From: Helicobacter heilmannii
GTDB lineage: Bacteria; Campylobacterota; Campylobacteria; Campylobacterales; Helicobacteraceae
NCBI RefSeq assembly: GCF_001283065.1
Contig: NZ_CDMK01000001.1
Span: forward strand, 744,247-808,246
Reading direction: 5' to 3'
DNA length: 64,000 nucleotides
Shown: piece by piece, positions 53,182 through 62,583 of the stretch
How positions within the stretch are numbered: the stretch's first letter is position 1
Layout: every line of letters begins with the position of its first letter
Program-made: the position numbers and the translations under genes
The notes under the pieces: model-generated
The model's database searches: none
Seen by the model: the letters and a program-made list of their open reading frames with translations, nothing else
What the model was told of the DNA's origin: nothing

Positions 53182-54506
53182 AGGGCGACCACCACACTAG
53201 AGAAGTGCGTGTAGGTAACAAAAGCTTTATTGTCCCCCTTTTGGGTGAATTTGACATGCTTTTTTTGCGTGTAGTCGATCACCACCTTTAGGGCTTGTTG
53301 GCTCTCACCCGCATAAGTAAGCTTGGCAAGCAAGTGGCAGGCCTTGTGAAGCAGGCTAGTTGAGGGGCGGTTGGGGTGGGTGAAAAGGAGCATGTGTGCG
53401 CTTGGCTTGTCTTTAATGTGTGCCCAAGTGTCGCCACTGCGCCCCTCTTTTAATAGGGCACGGTTTTCGCTCTCATTGCGCCCAATGCCCACCCTCACCC
53501 CCTCAATCTCAAAACTCTCCCAATTGCTCGGCTTTTTACGCTTGCTCTGTTTGCTAGGGGTCAGCACCCTTAACTCGTCTAAATTGCTTTGGGGTAATAG
53601 GTCGATTTTGGCCTGCAAAAAGGCGATTTTAGACTCTAAATTCTCTTGTTGGATGGTGATATGTAAAGCCCTTTGCTGGCACTTCTTAGCCTCCTTAAAC
53701 AGCTTATTGGTTGCATCGCTTAAGCTCCTAGAGTTCTTAGGTAGGGGGATTTGCTCGTTTTCTAAACACAGCACACCCTGATACAAACTTTTAGGCTCTA
53801 ACGCGTGTAGATGGCATAAGATTAAAGAAGCTTGGCGTTGCTTTGTGTGGCTTAAATCTTCTAGCTCTTTGGGGCTAGCAAGGGTGTTTAAAATGGCTTT
53901 TAAACTCTCTTGTTTTTTGTGCCATGTGTTTTTAAGGCCATTTCTTTGGCTCTCTAGTTGCTTGTTCGTGGTTTGGGCATGCAATTCTTGCAACGCCTCT
54001 AGCAGGGCTGGAGTAGATAGTACTGCTTGGGGGAGGCGTTTAAAGGGGCGTTTTTCAAGGGGGCTTAAGGGGGTGTTTTTAAGCACGGGGCGCACACTCT
54101 GCTCTAGGGACACAAAATGTAAAGCTTCAAGCACCACGCCCTGGGGACTTAGTAAAATGGCATTGCTGTGCTTGCCCGTAAATTCTAATTGCAACACGCT
54201 TTGGACTTTTTTGTAGCTGGTGGCGCACTCTAAGACAATCTTTAAAATGCGGTCTTCATTCTCCAAATAGCAATCCACAATTTTGGCATTACTGGCGTAG
54301 CGCTCAAGCGCAAGGTTAAAGGGGGTCTTTGAGAGTTCTAGGGGCGTGGGGTCCAAGTAAATGTGGCTTACCCCCTTTTGCATGCAGGCTTTGAAGGGGT
54401 GGCTTGGGGTGTCTAGGCTTAGGATTTGTTTGGCGTGGCGGATGGTGATTTTAGATTGCTCTTTTAAAAGTTTGGCAAAGGCTAAGAGCAGAGCATAAGA
54501 AATCAT
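53178..54506 (-). CDS. NFACT / RqcH-like protein (ribosome quality control)
   Basis: 442 residues. Family known as fibronectin-binding A or RqcH; in B. subtilis it adds Ala tails to nascent chains on obstructed 50S subunits. The N-terminal NFACT-N domain includes D85-R86 (ENEDRILK), the DR pair needed for tailing in B. subtilis. The C-terminal NFACT-R part shows IGRNESENRALL, GDTWAHIKDKPSAHMLL and the Ser/Thr-rich ending. The middle is coiled coil (CHLHALEPKSLYQ onward). Co-directional with recN, which ends 4 bases inside it. Function in Helicobacter is inferred. Confidence 0.85.
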   Translation of the reverse strand: MISYALLLAFAKLLKEQSKITIRHAKQILSLDTPSHPFKACMQKGVSHIYLDPTPLELSKTPFNLALERYASNAKIVDCYLENEDRILKIVLECATSYKKVQSVLQLEFTGKHSNAILLSPQGVVLEALHFVSLEQSVRPVLKNTPLSPLEKRPFKRLPQAVLSTPALLEALQELHAQTTNKQLESQRNGLKNTWHKKQESLKAILNTLASPKELEDLSHTKQRQASLILCHLHALEPKSLYQGVLCLENEQIPLPKNSRSLSDATNKLFKEAKKCQQRALHITIQQENLESKIAFLQAKIDLLPQSNLDELRVLTPSKQSKRKKPSNWESFEIEGVRVGIGRNESENRALLKEGRSGDTWAHIKDKPSAHMLLFTHPNRPSTSLLHKACHLLAKLTYAGESQQALKVVIDYTQKKHVKFTQKGDNKAFVTYTHFSSVVVAL

Positions 54507-55972
54507 GGCCTTGTCTTTAGCTTCATTTTGGCGTAGGCGATGGCTTCTTTACCCAAGTTGGCATCCACCATGCGCGCGATCTCTAGTGTCTGCTCCTCTT
54601 TGTTTAGGGGTTTGACACAGGTTTCTTTATTGTGCGGATAGACAAGGAAATGCTTGTTGGCTAGGGCGGGCAGGTGGGGGGCGTGGGATATGGCAATGAT
54701 TTGGTAATGTGTGCTTAGCTCCTTTAAAATCTCTGCCACACATGCGCTCTCTTGCCCGCTTAAATTCGTATCCAACTCATCCACAAAAATTGTCTGTCCC
54801 CCCTTAGCCCTCTTATATGCCTTTAGGGCGAGTAAGCTTAAACGCAAGCGGCTGTATTCGCCCGCACTGATATTGGTGCTCTTGGTGTTAGCAAGGCAAA
54901 GCTCTAGGCTATCAAGCCCGCTTGCACTTAAAGCCGTGGCTTTGAGCTCTAGGCTGGGGGGTCTTAGAAGTAGTTTGTTTGTGTAGCCTTGTAAATCCGC
55001 TTGCATTTTAGCGAGATTGCTCTGCCTTTGCTCTTTAAGTTGCAGGGCTAAACGCAAACTCTCTTGCTCTAATTTGGTATGGCTTTCTTGCGCCTCTCTT
55101 AGGCTCTCTTGGTGGTGGTTATAGTCTTGGCAATCTTGCTGTAATTGCTCTAGCCTTTCTCTTGCAAGGGCAACACTACCATACTTTTTCACCACCCCGC
55201 CTAAACGGCTGATCTCATCTAGCAGGGTTTCAATGTCTAATGCCTCCAACTCCTCTAGGGCGTGCTGTGTGTCTAGTAAAAAATCCTGTGCCTCGCTTAA
55301 GAGTTGGTTTAAGGCACTGGCCTGGATTTCTGGCAGGGCTTTAGAAATTTTACTCGCCTGCTCTAGGGCTTCTAGGGCATCTTTCACCTCTGCGCTTTGT
55401 TTTTCTTGCATTTGGTGTTGCCTCTTGCGCTCTAAAAGCCTTTCATACGCCCCCTCGCTCAAGTCCAAAGATTGTAACTTAGACAGCTCAAAGCGGGCTA
55501 ACTCGGCTTGCAGATCTAAATTTGCGCTTGTCTGCTCTAGGCTTTGCAAGCGGGCTTGGGCTTCTTGGTAAGCGGCATACACCTTTTGAAACTGCGTTAA
55601 TAAATCGGGAGGGCTGTAGCTATCCAGTAGACTTAAGAGAAAATGCACTTGCAACTCTTGGGCTTGCTTGTAGCTAGAGATATGTAAGATCAGGGGAGCA
55701 AATTTTTCTTGTAATGCCTTTTTGGTGATGGGTTTGTTATTTAGAGTGTAGAAGCTCTTTTTATCCCTGCTAGCGCAGATTTTGCCTTGAGCCCACTTGG
55801 CCTTTAGGCTCTTAGCCTGCAAGGCTCTTAGCCCCACACTGGCTAAAATGCCCCCCACAAGCACGCTCTTCCCGCTCCCGCTCGCCCCGCTAATCACATT
55901 TAAATACGGACTAAACTCTAGTTTCGCCCTAGCAAACACCAGCCCGCCGACAATCTCTAAACTCTCAATCAC
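54503..55972 (-). CDS. recN: DNA repair protein RecN
   Basis: 489 residues, shorter than the 553 of E. coli, mostly in the coiled-coil arms. SMC-like ATPase for double-strand break repair. Walker A GASGSGKSV, ABC-type signature ISAGEYSRLRL, Walker B TIFVDELDTNLSG. The arm runs from about 110 to 330. It overlaps the AAA gene by 4 bases at its start. Confidence 0.93.
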   Translation of the reverse strand: MIESLEIVGGLVFARAKLEFSPYLNVISGASGSGKSVLVGGILASVGLRALQAKSLKAKWAQGKICASRDKKSFYTLNNKPITKKALQEKFAPLILHISSYKQAQELQVHFLLSLLDSYSPPDLLTQFQKVYAAYQEAQARLQSLEQTSANLDLQAELARFELSKLQSLDLSEGAYERLLERKRQHQMQEKQSAEVKDALEALEQASKISKALPEIQASALNQLLSEAQDFLLDTQHALEELEALDIETLLDEISRLGGVVKKYGSVALARERLEQLQQDCQDYNHHQESLREAQESHTKLEQESLRLALQLKEQRQSNLAKMQADLQGYTNKLLLRPPSLELKATALSASGLDSLELCLANTKSTNISAGEYSRLRLSLLALKAYKRAKGGQTIFVDELDTNLSGQESACVAEILKELSTHYQIIAISHAPHLPALANKHFLVYPHNKETCVKPLNKEEQTLEIARMVDANLGKEAIAYAKMKLKTRP

Positions 55973-57714
55973 TGTCCCACTCCAAAACCGATATTTTTAG
56001 TCGTGTCAAAATTGCCCCGCTTTTCCTTAACAATTTCAGCCACAAAGTCCTCTAGGCTAAATTTGGGGTCTTTGTAGGTGGCGACTTTGTAGGCGGTGTT
56101 TTTCACCACCAACGCGATTTGCCCCCCGCTTAGGGCATGTTTGGCAAGCTCTTTAGCAAGGCTCTTAGCATTTTCAGGCGGGGCATAGGGGGCACTCTTA
56201 GGCAAATACTTTTCCCAAAGTTGCACGCGTTGTTCGAAAGTGGGGAGTCTAAATTCTATCTTGTGGTTGAAACGGCGGGAGAAGGCGGTGTCCAGGGTTT
56301 CTAATAAGTTCGTGGTGGCGATCAGCACCCCCTCAAACTTTTCGATCTGGTGCAAAAAGATATTTTGCATTTGGTTATGCATTTTATCCGCCCCGCTGTT
56401 AGCGGTGGTACGCGTGCTCAAGAATTGGTCGGCCTCGTCTAAAAACAAAATGGGCGGGTTCTTGCACTGCTTGGCGATTTTTTGGTAGTCGTCAAAGATT
56501 TTGCGGACATTTTTCTCTGACTCGCCCACATACATAGACAGGATTTTAGAGCAGTCAAAACCCAAGACTTCTTTTTTCAGGCTCTTGGCAAGTGCGAGCG
56601 CGCTCATGGTCTTGCCCGTGCCCGGTGGTCCATAGAAAATGATTTTCGCATCAATGTCCTTATGGTTTTTCTTTTCAATCCCCCACTCTTTTAGCCGCTG
56701 TTGCATTTGCGGGTCGATTTGCTTGCGTAAAATCTCTAGGGTCTCCTTGGTCTTTTGGCTCAACACCACCGCCTCTAAGCCCTCTTTAGGCTCAAGGGCT
56801 TCGAATATATCACTGTCTTTAAGAATATGCTTTAAAGTGGCACTAGTGCGCGGGGGGGTGGGAGCAGTGATCGCCTCAAACACCATGTCTCTTAAAAAGA
56901 ACTGGCGCACCAAACCATTTTCAAAGGGGTCTAAAAGCTCTTCATAGTCTATAATCTTTTTTTTAATCAGCGGGCTTAAAGGGCTCAATAAATGTGCACT
57001 CTCCACGCTGCTACCCCCATTCGCGCTTAAAAGTTGCATGAGATTTTGGTGCTGGCTTAGCGTGTCCTCCTCCTTGACAAAGTCCCGTGCGTTGTAGGCA
57101 TCCTTCAAGAGCGCAAAGAATAAAAGAGTCTCTTTGGGGTTTAAGTGGTGCTTGTTTAAGAATTTTAACACCGCTAGGGGACTTTGCGTGGCGTTGGTGC
57201 GGGCGGTGATTTTATGCTCCAAAAGCTGCAAGTCTTCTTTGAGTTTTGCTTGCCCCCTTAGCCCCACTTTTAAGAGTTTTTGCAAAATCTCAATTTTTAA
57301 AAACCAATCGTTGAAGTAGTCTAAATGGTCGCTATAGGGCGTGATTTCTAAAAAGACGTGCTTGTTATGCCCCTTTTCGGCGAGCTTAAAGAAATGGTGG
57401 CTTAAAGAGAGGGTGCTATCTAGCAACTCTAAAAGCAAAATTTCCTGCCGTCTAGAGCGTTTTTCTTGTACCACCCACTCTAAATCCAAGAGGTTTTTAA
57501 TGGAGTGCAAATAGGGCAGAGCCTTGTCCTCTTTGGCTTTAAAGAGGGTTTCTAGCAAATCGGCGACTTCTATGTCGCTCTGCCCCTTTAAATACTGCTT
57601 GGCTAGATATTGTAAAATCCGCCCTTCGGTGGGGTTGCACTTGAGGGCATAGAAAATGCGGGCCTTGCAAATGTCCTTGGTGTGGATAAAGTCTAAAAAA
57701 TAGCTGGTGTTCAT
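55969..57714 (-). CDS. AAA+ ATPase with a large helical N-terminal domain
   Basis: 581 residues. Residues 1 to about 330 form a helical domain that I do not recognise; it has leucine-rich segments such as [19 protein letters not shown]. The C-terminal part is a classical AAA module: Walker A GPPGTGKT (362-369), Walker B ILFLDEAD (D426-E427), and the second region of homology [19 protein letters not shown] with both arginines. No protease domain. It lies between der and recN with 4-base overlaps on both sides; the same neighbour relation to der is likely in other Helicobacter. Function unknown. Confidence 0.8.
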   Translation of the reverse strand: MNTSYFLDFIHTKDICKARIFYALKCNPTEGRILQYLAKQYLKGQSDIEVADLLETLFKAKEDKALPYLHSIKNLLDLEWVVQEKRSRRQEILLLELLDSTLSLSHHFFKLAEKGHNKHVFLEITPYSDHLDYFNDWFLKIEILQKLLKVGLRGQAKLKEDLQLLEHKITARTNATQSPLAVLKFLNKHHLNPKETLLFFALLKDAYNARDFVKEEDTLSQHQNLMQLLSANGGSSVESAHLLSPLSPLIKKKIIDYEELLDPFENGLVRQFFLRDMVFEAITAPTPPRTSATLKHILKDSDIFEALEPKEGLEAVVLSQKTKETLEILRKQIDPQMQQRLKEWGIEKKNHKDIDAKIIFYGPPGTGKTMSALALAKSLKKEVLGFDCSKILSMYVGESEKNVRKIFDDYQKIAKQCKNPPILFLDEADQFLSTRTTANSGADKMHNQMQNIFLHQIEKFEGVLIATTNLLETLDTAFSRRFNHKIEFRLPTFEQRVQLWEKYLPKSAPYAPPENAKSLAKELAKHALSGGQIALVVKNTAYKVATYKDPKFSLEDFVAEIVKEKRGNFDTTKNIGFGVGQ

Positions 57715-59030
57715 GGATTGATTGCGTCTTCCTTGCCTTTAGCAAGTAAAATAATGGGCGTGCCTAGAAAGCCAAATTTTGCCCGCAAAGTGTTGGTTAA
57801 ATAGCGTTTGTAGCTAAAATGCAGGGCCTTGGGGCGGTTCATCACTAAGGCAATTTGGGGCGGGCAAGAGGCAAATTGCGTGCTGTAGTAAATACGCACA
57901 ATCTTTCCATGATCACTAGGTAAGGGGTGTCGTTCAGTGGCCTCATTAATGACTCTATTTAGCGTGCTTGTGCTGATACGCATGGAGAAATAGCGGTGCA
58001 CCTCTAGGATTTTGTCCTTAATCTGGGGGATATGGCGTTTGGAAATAGCACTAGCTGTCATGATTGGAGCGTGCTGTAAGAACTTAAACTTATGCCTGAA
58101 GGTTTGTAGAATATTCTCAAAGCTGGCGTGCCGGATATCCCACTTATTCAGCACCACCACCACACCTAGGCGAAACTCCTCGGCTAACGAGGCGATTTTT
58201 TCATCCAAATCCACAAAGGGTGCACTCACATCTAGGATCAAAAGCGCAATGTGTGCCCTTTCTAGCACCTTGCGGGTACGATCAAGCGCAAACTTCTCTA
58301 GCCCCTCAATCTTGCCCCGTTGGCGTAAGCCCGCTGTATCCACAAAGCAAATTTTTTGTCCATTATGCTCTATGCTCTCATCCACAGGGTCCATGGTCGT
58401 GCCCGCCACACTCGACACTAAGGAACGCTCCTTAGCCACTAGGGCGTTTAAAAGCGAGCTTTTACCGACATTGACCCGTCCAATGATGCCCACTTGGATT
58501 CTCTCTGGGGTCTCTAGCACTTGGGGGGCTTCTAGGGGTTTGAGCTTGAAATGCTTTAGTATGGCTTGGGTGAGCTTGTCTAGTCCCCGATTATGGCTTG
58601 CAGAGACAAAGAACATGTCTTTTATGCCCAAACTTACAAACTCATAGGCATTCAGGGTTTCGTTCTCATTATCCACCTTGTTAATGAGCAAAAAACAAGG
58701 GCGGTTTTTCTTTTGGATTGTCAAAATATGTTGTTTATCGGCATCTTGGGGGGGGACTTTGCCATCCACGACATACAAGATCAAATCGCAGCTTTGCACC
58801 GCTCCCATGTTGAAAGAGGCGATTTTGTCCCCAAAGATATGGGTGGGGTCAAAGCCCCCCGTGTCCCATAGCTCAACGCCATGCCCGGCGAGCAGGAAGG
58901 TTTGTTTTTTAACATCCCTTGTGGTGCCGGCAACATTGGAGGTGATCGCGCTGCGGGATTTTAAAAAACAATTAAACAGCGAGCTCTTACCCACATTGGG
59001 CATGCCTAAAATAGCGATTTTAAGCACCAC
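57711..59030 (-). CDS. der: GTPase Der (EngA)
   Basis: 439 residues, two GTPase domains and a KH-like C-terminal domain; 50S assembly factor. First G1 GMPNVGKSS, second [13 protein letters not shown] and NKWD in the respective G4 positions, and the C-terminal [20 protein letters not shown]. An 8-G run (58748-58755, plus strand) lies within domain I. It begins at ATG 59030, with the lipoprotein gene divergent. Confidence 0.96.
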   Translation of the reverse strand: MVLKIAILGMPNVGKSSLFNCFLKSRSAITSNVAGTTRDVKKQTFLLAGHGVELWDTGGFDPTHIFGDKIASFNMGAVQSCDLILYVVDGKVPPQDADKQHILTIQKKNRPCFLLINKVDNENETLNAYEFVSLGIKDMFFVSASHNRGLDKLTQAILKHFKLKPLEAPQVLETPERIQVGIIGRVNVGKSSLLNALVAKERSLVSSVAGTTMDPVDESIEHNGQKICFVDTAGLRQRGKIEGLEKFALDRTRKVLERAHIALLILDVSAPFVDLDEKIASLAEEFRLGVVVVLNKWDIRHASFENILQTFRHKFKFLQHAPIMTASAISKRHIPQIKDKILEVHRYFSMRISTSTLNRVINEATERHPLPSDHGKIVRIYYSTQFASCPPQIALVMNRPKALHFSYKRYLTNTLRAKFGFLGTPIILLAKGKEDAINP

Positions 59031-59108
59031 ACCCCCTTGCTATCGTTACAGGTTTCAACAGATTTGCAAGCCTTTCATTGCTTTAACCCACCCTTACAAT
59101 CCAAATTA

Positions 59109-59117
59109 TGATAAAAT
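59109..59117 (+). promoter_or_regulatory. Extended -10 box of the lipoprotein gene
   Basis: TG-A-TAAAAT, giving a leader of about 110 bases before ATG 59234. The leader contains a short hairpin (GGGTT / AACCC around AAA at about 59138) and AAAGGG before the ATG. The 200-base gap from der otherwise looks empty. Confidence 0.4.
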
Positions 59118-59233
59118 GGACATTTGTTTGCTGTAGGGTTAAAAACCCACCGAACGGGGCGATATTAGTAGCATTTGACTTAAAGAACGCTTGTATCCCT
59201 ATTCTAGGGGTTTGGCGCGATAAAAGGGTTTTT

Positions 59234-59950
59234 ATGGAGCGGATTTGGGCGCAAAGGGGGGGCTTGTTCTTGGCGTGTTGCTTAGGGGCGTTTGTGGGGT
59301 GCGGGCAACCCCCCAATGGCGGTGCACCCATCAACTACAATTTCAACTACAAGGAAGACATCACCAACACCGTCAACCACAACCACCTACAAACCACCAG
59401 GGCGACCGTCCCCGCCCAAACCCAAACCAAAACCACGCAAATCATCAAACTAAAGACAAACGGACCTAAAAAAGTGGTGTTCTCGCAAGAAAACTACTAC
59501 CCCCTAAATGGACGGGAAGTCGGCATTGAAGAGTCGCATGGCAAGCTGTATTTAGACATTTTTTCCTACAAACTGCAAAAATTCATGCGCGGCGAAGACT
59601 TTTCAACTAAAAGACAAACCCAAATCTTTGCACTCAACAACAACTCCACCCAAATCACAAATATCGAAGGACGTATAAAGACTTACGAATACACCCAAAC
59701 CAAGCAAAAAGACCACAGCATCAACACCCCCTACCAACGCTATGCCCTGCAACAAAAAACCCCGACCCGCTTTGAGATCGCCCTTGACAAAATCCCCTAT
59801 GAGTTTGACACCCAGGGTTGCAGGATTGTGATTAGAAAGCAACTCATAGACACCTTTGCTAACAGCAAGGAGGTTATGATCAACCTGGACTTTAAACGGG
59901 AATTACGCAACAAAGCGGGCTTTGATTTATTTTTAGAATGTCCTTGGTAG
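59234..59950 (+). CDS. Lipoprotein of unknown function
   Basis: 238 residues from ATG 59234 (MERIWAQRGGLFLACCLGAF). Lipobox FVGC puts the lipidated Cys at 23; -3 Phe is slightly off consensus. The mature start is Asn/Gly-rich, with the repeated phrase YNFNYKEDITNTVNHNH and a Thr/Gln stretch (QTQTKTTQIIK). The rest is beta-rich with no recognised domain. A longer in-frame extension to 59108 lacks a site. Genes of this kind are found next to der-region loci of other Helicobacter, but I cannot confirm homology. Confidence 0.65.
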   Translation: MERIWAQRGGLFLACCLGAFVGCGQPPNGGAPINYNFNYKEDITNTVNHNHLQTTRATVPAQTQTKTTQIIKLKTNGPKKVVFSQENYYPLNGREVGIEESHGKLYLDIFSYKLQKFMRGEDFSTKRQTQIFALNNNSTQITNIEGRIKTYEYTQTKQKDHSINTPYQRYALQQKTPTRFEIALDKIPYEFDTQGCRIVIRKQLIDTFANSKEVMINLDFKRELRNKAGFDLFLECPW

Positions 59951-59980
59951 CCCTTTAGCCCCTAGACTTGCTCTAAATGT

Positions 59981-60002
59981 GGGCTATTTCCCTACATAGC
60001 CC
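59981..60002 (+). terminator. Hairpin after the lipoprotein gene
   Basis: GGGCTAT and ATAGCCC pair over seven bases with an eight-base loop. No T-run follows, so Rho-independent termination would be weak. The word GGGCTATTA occurs again twice near 60100-60120. Confidence 0.4.
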
Positions 60003-60163
60003 CCACGCCCACAAGTAAAGGGTGGCTAAGGTTGAGCACAAGGACAAACAAGGGGAGGTTAAAGGGTGGTTTTAAGTTTTACGCTGTGGTTATACTTAGG
60101 GCTATTAAGTGTTGGGCTATTAAATGTTTAAGGAGCTTTATTGGTGTTTTACGGGTTGATGGG

Positions 60164-60239
60164 TGGCGACCCCTGAAAGATTTGAACTTCCGTTTCCACC
60201 TTGAAAGAGTGGTATCCTTGGCCACTAGATGAAGGGGTC
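60164..60239 (-). tRNA. tRNA-Glu (UUC), divergent copy
   Basis: Acceptor stem GACCCCT/AGGGGTC pairs fully, CCA is encoded, and the anticodon loop CTTTCAA gives UUC. The anticodon stem contains one G-U pair and the T stem (GGAAG/CTTTC) another, and the D loop has one extra base compared with the second copy at 60427-60501. Stem sequences differ at many places from that copy, but pairing is kept, so it is probably functional. Last in the cluster. Confidence 0.85.
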
Positions 60240-60269
60240 TTAAAATTTTAGGGGGAATTCTCGTATAGG

Positions 60270-60346
60270 TGGCGGAACGGACGGGACTTGAACCCGCGAC
60301 CCCCTGCGTGACAGGCAGGTATTCTAACCAGCTGAACTACCGCTCC
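60270..60346 (-). tRNA. tRNA-Asp (GUC)
   Basis: Acceptor GGAGCGG/CCGTTCC with one G-U, CCA encoded. Anticodon stem-loop CCTGC-CTGTCAC-GCAGG gives GUC. Discriminator G as expected for Asp. Confidence 0.96.
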
Positions 60347-60347
60347 G

Positions 60348-60423
60348 TGGTGGTCGCTATAAGACTCGAACTTATGACATCCACCTTGTAAGGGTGGCGC
60401 TCTACCAACTGAGCTAAGCGACC
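60348..60423 (-). tRNA. tRNA-Val (UAC)
   Basis: Acceptor GGTCGCT/AGCGACC, discriminator A, CCA encoded. Anticodon loop CTTACAA gives UAC. One base from tRNA-Asp. Confidence 0.96.
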
Positions 60424-60426
60424 TCG

Positions 60427-60501
60427 TGGTGACTCCTAGGGGATTTGAACCCCTGTAACCACCGTGAAAGGGTGGTATCCTAACCACTAGATGAAGGAGC
60501 C
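60427..60501 (-). tRNA. tRNA-Glu (UUC)
   Basis: Acceptor GGCTCCT/AGGAGTC, discriminator A, CCA encoded. Anticodon stem CCACC/GGTGG and loop CTTTCAC give UUC. Three bases from tRNA-Val. Confidence 0.96.
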
Positions 60502-60503
60502 CC

Positions 60504-60579
60504 TGGTGACCCGTGTTGGATTTGAACCAACGGCCCATTCCTTAAAAGGGAATTGCTCTACCTGCTGAGCTAACGGGTC
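60504..60579 (-). tRNA. tRNA-Lys (UUU)
   Basis: Acceptor GACCCGT/ACGGGTC, discriminator A, CCA encoded. Anticodon loop CTTTTAA gives UUU. First in the transcription unit, just behind the promoter. Confidence 0.96.
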
Positions 60580-60595
60580 ATTTGCAAAAAGTGTA

Positions 60596-60624
60596 ATGAT
60601 ACACTATTTTAAGGGTTTTGTCAA
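60596..60624 (-). promoter_or_regulatory. Promoter of the tRNA cluster
   Basis: TTGACA (60619-60624) and TATCAT (60596-60601) on the minus strand, 17 bases apart. Predicted start about ten bases before tRNA-Lys. Like the S10 promoter it has a full -35 box, in keeping with a stable-RNA gene. Confidence 0.75.
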
Positions 60625-60636
60625 GCCCCCAAATCC

Positions 60637-62583
60637 TTAGAATAAAAGCGGTGTGTTGCCCTGGCTTTGGCTAGGGATGGCTGTGCCCTTGATGGTGTAG
60701 AAGGTTTCTCCATTGATGCGCTGAGTGATGACATCCTCGGGGACCTCAAAGCGGCGTTTTAAATTGGGGTCAAACTTCAAGGCCTTTTTCATAAAGTCGC
60801 CAAAGACAGGCGCGGCCGCCATCCCCCCCGTCATCGCGTGCCCTATACCTGTGTTGTCATCCCTGCCAAACCACACGATCGTCTGCAAGCTGGGGCTAAA
60901 GCCGCAAAACCACGCATCCACATTATTATTGGAGGTCCCCGTTTTGCCCGCAACCTCTAGCCCGGGCACCTGCGCCTTGTGCCCCGTGCCCTTTTCCACG
61001 ACATTTTTAAGTACCGCTAGAGTTAAAAAGGCCTTAGAGGGGCTTAAAATGCTCCTGGGTGTGATGAGTTTTAAGGGTTTATCATGCCCCTTAGAGTCGG
61101 TAACGCTTTCAATCAAGGTTGGTTCTATGATACTGCCGTAGTTGGAGAAAAGCGAGTATTGCATGCTCACTTCTAGAGGCGAAATGCTAAAACTACCCAG
61201 CGCGATGGACATGTTTTTGGGCAAGTCCTCAAAGCCAAAGGAGCTAAGCCCTCGATAAACGGTGTCAAAGCCCACATAGTCCACAAGGTTGATGGTGGCG
61301 AGGTTAAGCGAGTGGGTGAGGGCTTGTTTTAGGGTGACGAGGCCATTGACCTTGCGGTTGTAGTTTTTGGGCCGCCAGTGGCGTTGTTTAAGGGTGATGC
61401 CGCCTTTGTTATTAAAGCTGCGCGCCACATCAGGGATCAAAGATGCGCTAGAGAGTCCATTGTCAAAAGCAATTTGGTAAATAAATGGTTTTACAGCACT
61501 GCCCAGTTGGCGCTTGGCCTGGGTGGCTCTGTTAAAGGCACTCTTGTTGTGATCCACCCCCCCCACAAGGGCTAAAATGTGTCCGCTCTTGGTGTCTGTT
61601 ACGACCATCGCACCATTGAGCGTTCTGTCCTCTTTTTCGTGTAGGGTGTGAGCGATTTTGTCATAGCCCGCCCTTAAAGAATCTCGGGCGAGCTTTTGGT
61701 AGTCCAAATCAATGTAGAGCTTGATGGTGTAACCCCCGGTTTTTAGGTCTGGCAAAAAGCCCAAGGTACGCACCACTTCATCCACCACATAAGGGGCGAC
61801 ATTTTGCGTGGTGGTGGTGTGGTAAACTTTGGGCACTTCATTTAAGGCGGTGTTCATCTCCTCTTGGCCAATCCAGCCTAGATCATACATCCGCTTGATG
61901 ATGCTGTTGGCCCGTGTGAGCGAGAACTCGAGCCGCCTTGTGGGGTCGTAAAAGGAGGGAGCGCGAGGCAAGGACACAAGCATGGCGATTTCTTTCAGGC
62001 TCAAAAGGGCTAAGGGCTTCTTAAAGTAGCCTAAAGCCGCGGTTTTGATGCCATAAAAGCCATGTCCGAAAAAGGTTTGGTTGAAGTAGCGCTCTAGAAT
62101 CTGCTCTTTGGTGAGCATCCGCTCTAATTTCAAGGCAAGCACCATTTCTCTAAGCTTGCGATCGAGCGTCTTGGCGCGGGTTAAAACCATGTTTTTGACC
62201 AATTGCTGGGTTAAGGTGCTGCCTCCCTCGGCGTATTTTTGGTTGCGTAGGTTTTTGATAAACGCGCGCATGATCGCATCCAAATTCACCCCATTATGCT
62301 CAAAAAATAGCGTGTCTTCCACGGCCAGCAGTGCCTCTACTATGCGCGGGGGAATTTCGTTGAAGTGGGCGTAAATGCGAAACTCTTTATCGTAGATGTT
62401 GGCAATGAGCCGCCCTTTCACATCTAAAACCTTGGTGGTGAGGTCTGGCTTGTAATCCACCACCCTTTTCAAATCTGTGGGAGCCTGCTCCCACAGATAA
62501 AACACATACCCACCCCCCAAAAAACCACCCAAAACCACGGGTAGAATGAATAAGACCCATAGGACTTTTTTAAGAATCTGCAT
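60637..62583 (-). CDS. pbp1A: Bifunctional penicillin-binding protein 1A
   Basis: 648 residues; glycosyltransferase plus DD-transpeptidase of peptidoglycan synthesis, inner membrane with one N-terminal anchor (LWVLFILPVVLGGFLGGGYV). GT51 motifs EDTLFFEHNGVN, EGGSTLTQQLVKNM and the KALLSLKEIAML-type region are present. The transpeptidase has SAVK (catalytic Ser), the SLN of THSLNLA and KTGTSNNN. The C-terminal tail is short. It overlaps the chemoreceptor stop by one base; the tRNA cluster follows. Confidence 0.94.
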   Translation of the reverse strand: MQILKKVLWVLFILPVVLGGFLGGGYVFYLWEQAPTDLKRVVDYKPDLTTKVLDVKGRLIANIYDKEFRIYAHFNEIPPRIVEALLAVEDTLFFEHNGVNLDAIMRAFIKNLRNQKYAEGGSTLTQQLVKNMVLTRAKTLDRKLREMVLALKLERMLTKEQILERYFNQTFFGHGFYGIKTAALGYFKKPLALLSLKEIAMLVSLPRAPSFYDPTRRLEFSLTRANSIIKRMYDLGWIGQEEMNTALNEVPKVYHTTTTQNVAPYVVDEVVRTLGFLPDLKTGGYTIKLYIDLDYQKLARDSLRAGYDKIAHTLHEKEDRTLNGAMVVTDTKSGHILALVGGVDHNKSAFNRATQAKRQLGSAVKPFIYQIAFDNGLSSASLIPDVARSFNNKGGITLKQRHWRPKNYNRKVNGLVTLKQALTHSLNLATINLVDYVGFDTVYRGLSSFGFEDLPKNMSIALGSFSISPLEVSMQYSLFSNYGSIIEPTLIESVTDSKGHDKPLKLITPRSILSPSKAFLTLAVLKNVVEKGTGHKAQVPGLEVAGKTGTSNNNVDAWFCGFSPSLQTIVWFGRDDNTGIGHAMTGGMAAAPVFGDFMKKALKFDPNLKRRFEVPEDVITQRINGETFYTIKGTAIPSQSQGNTPLLF

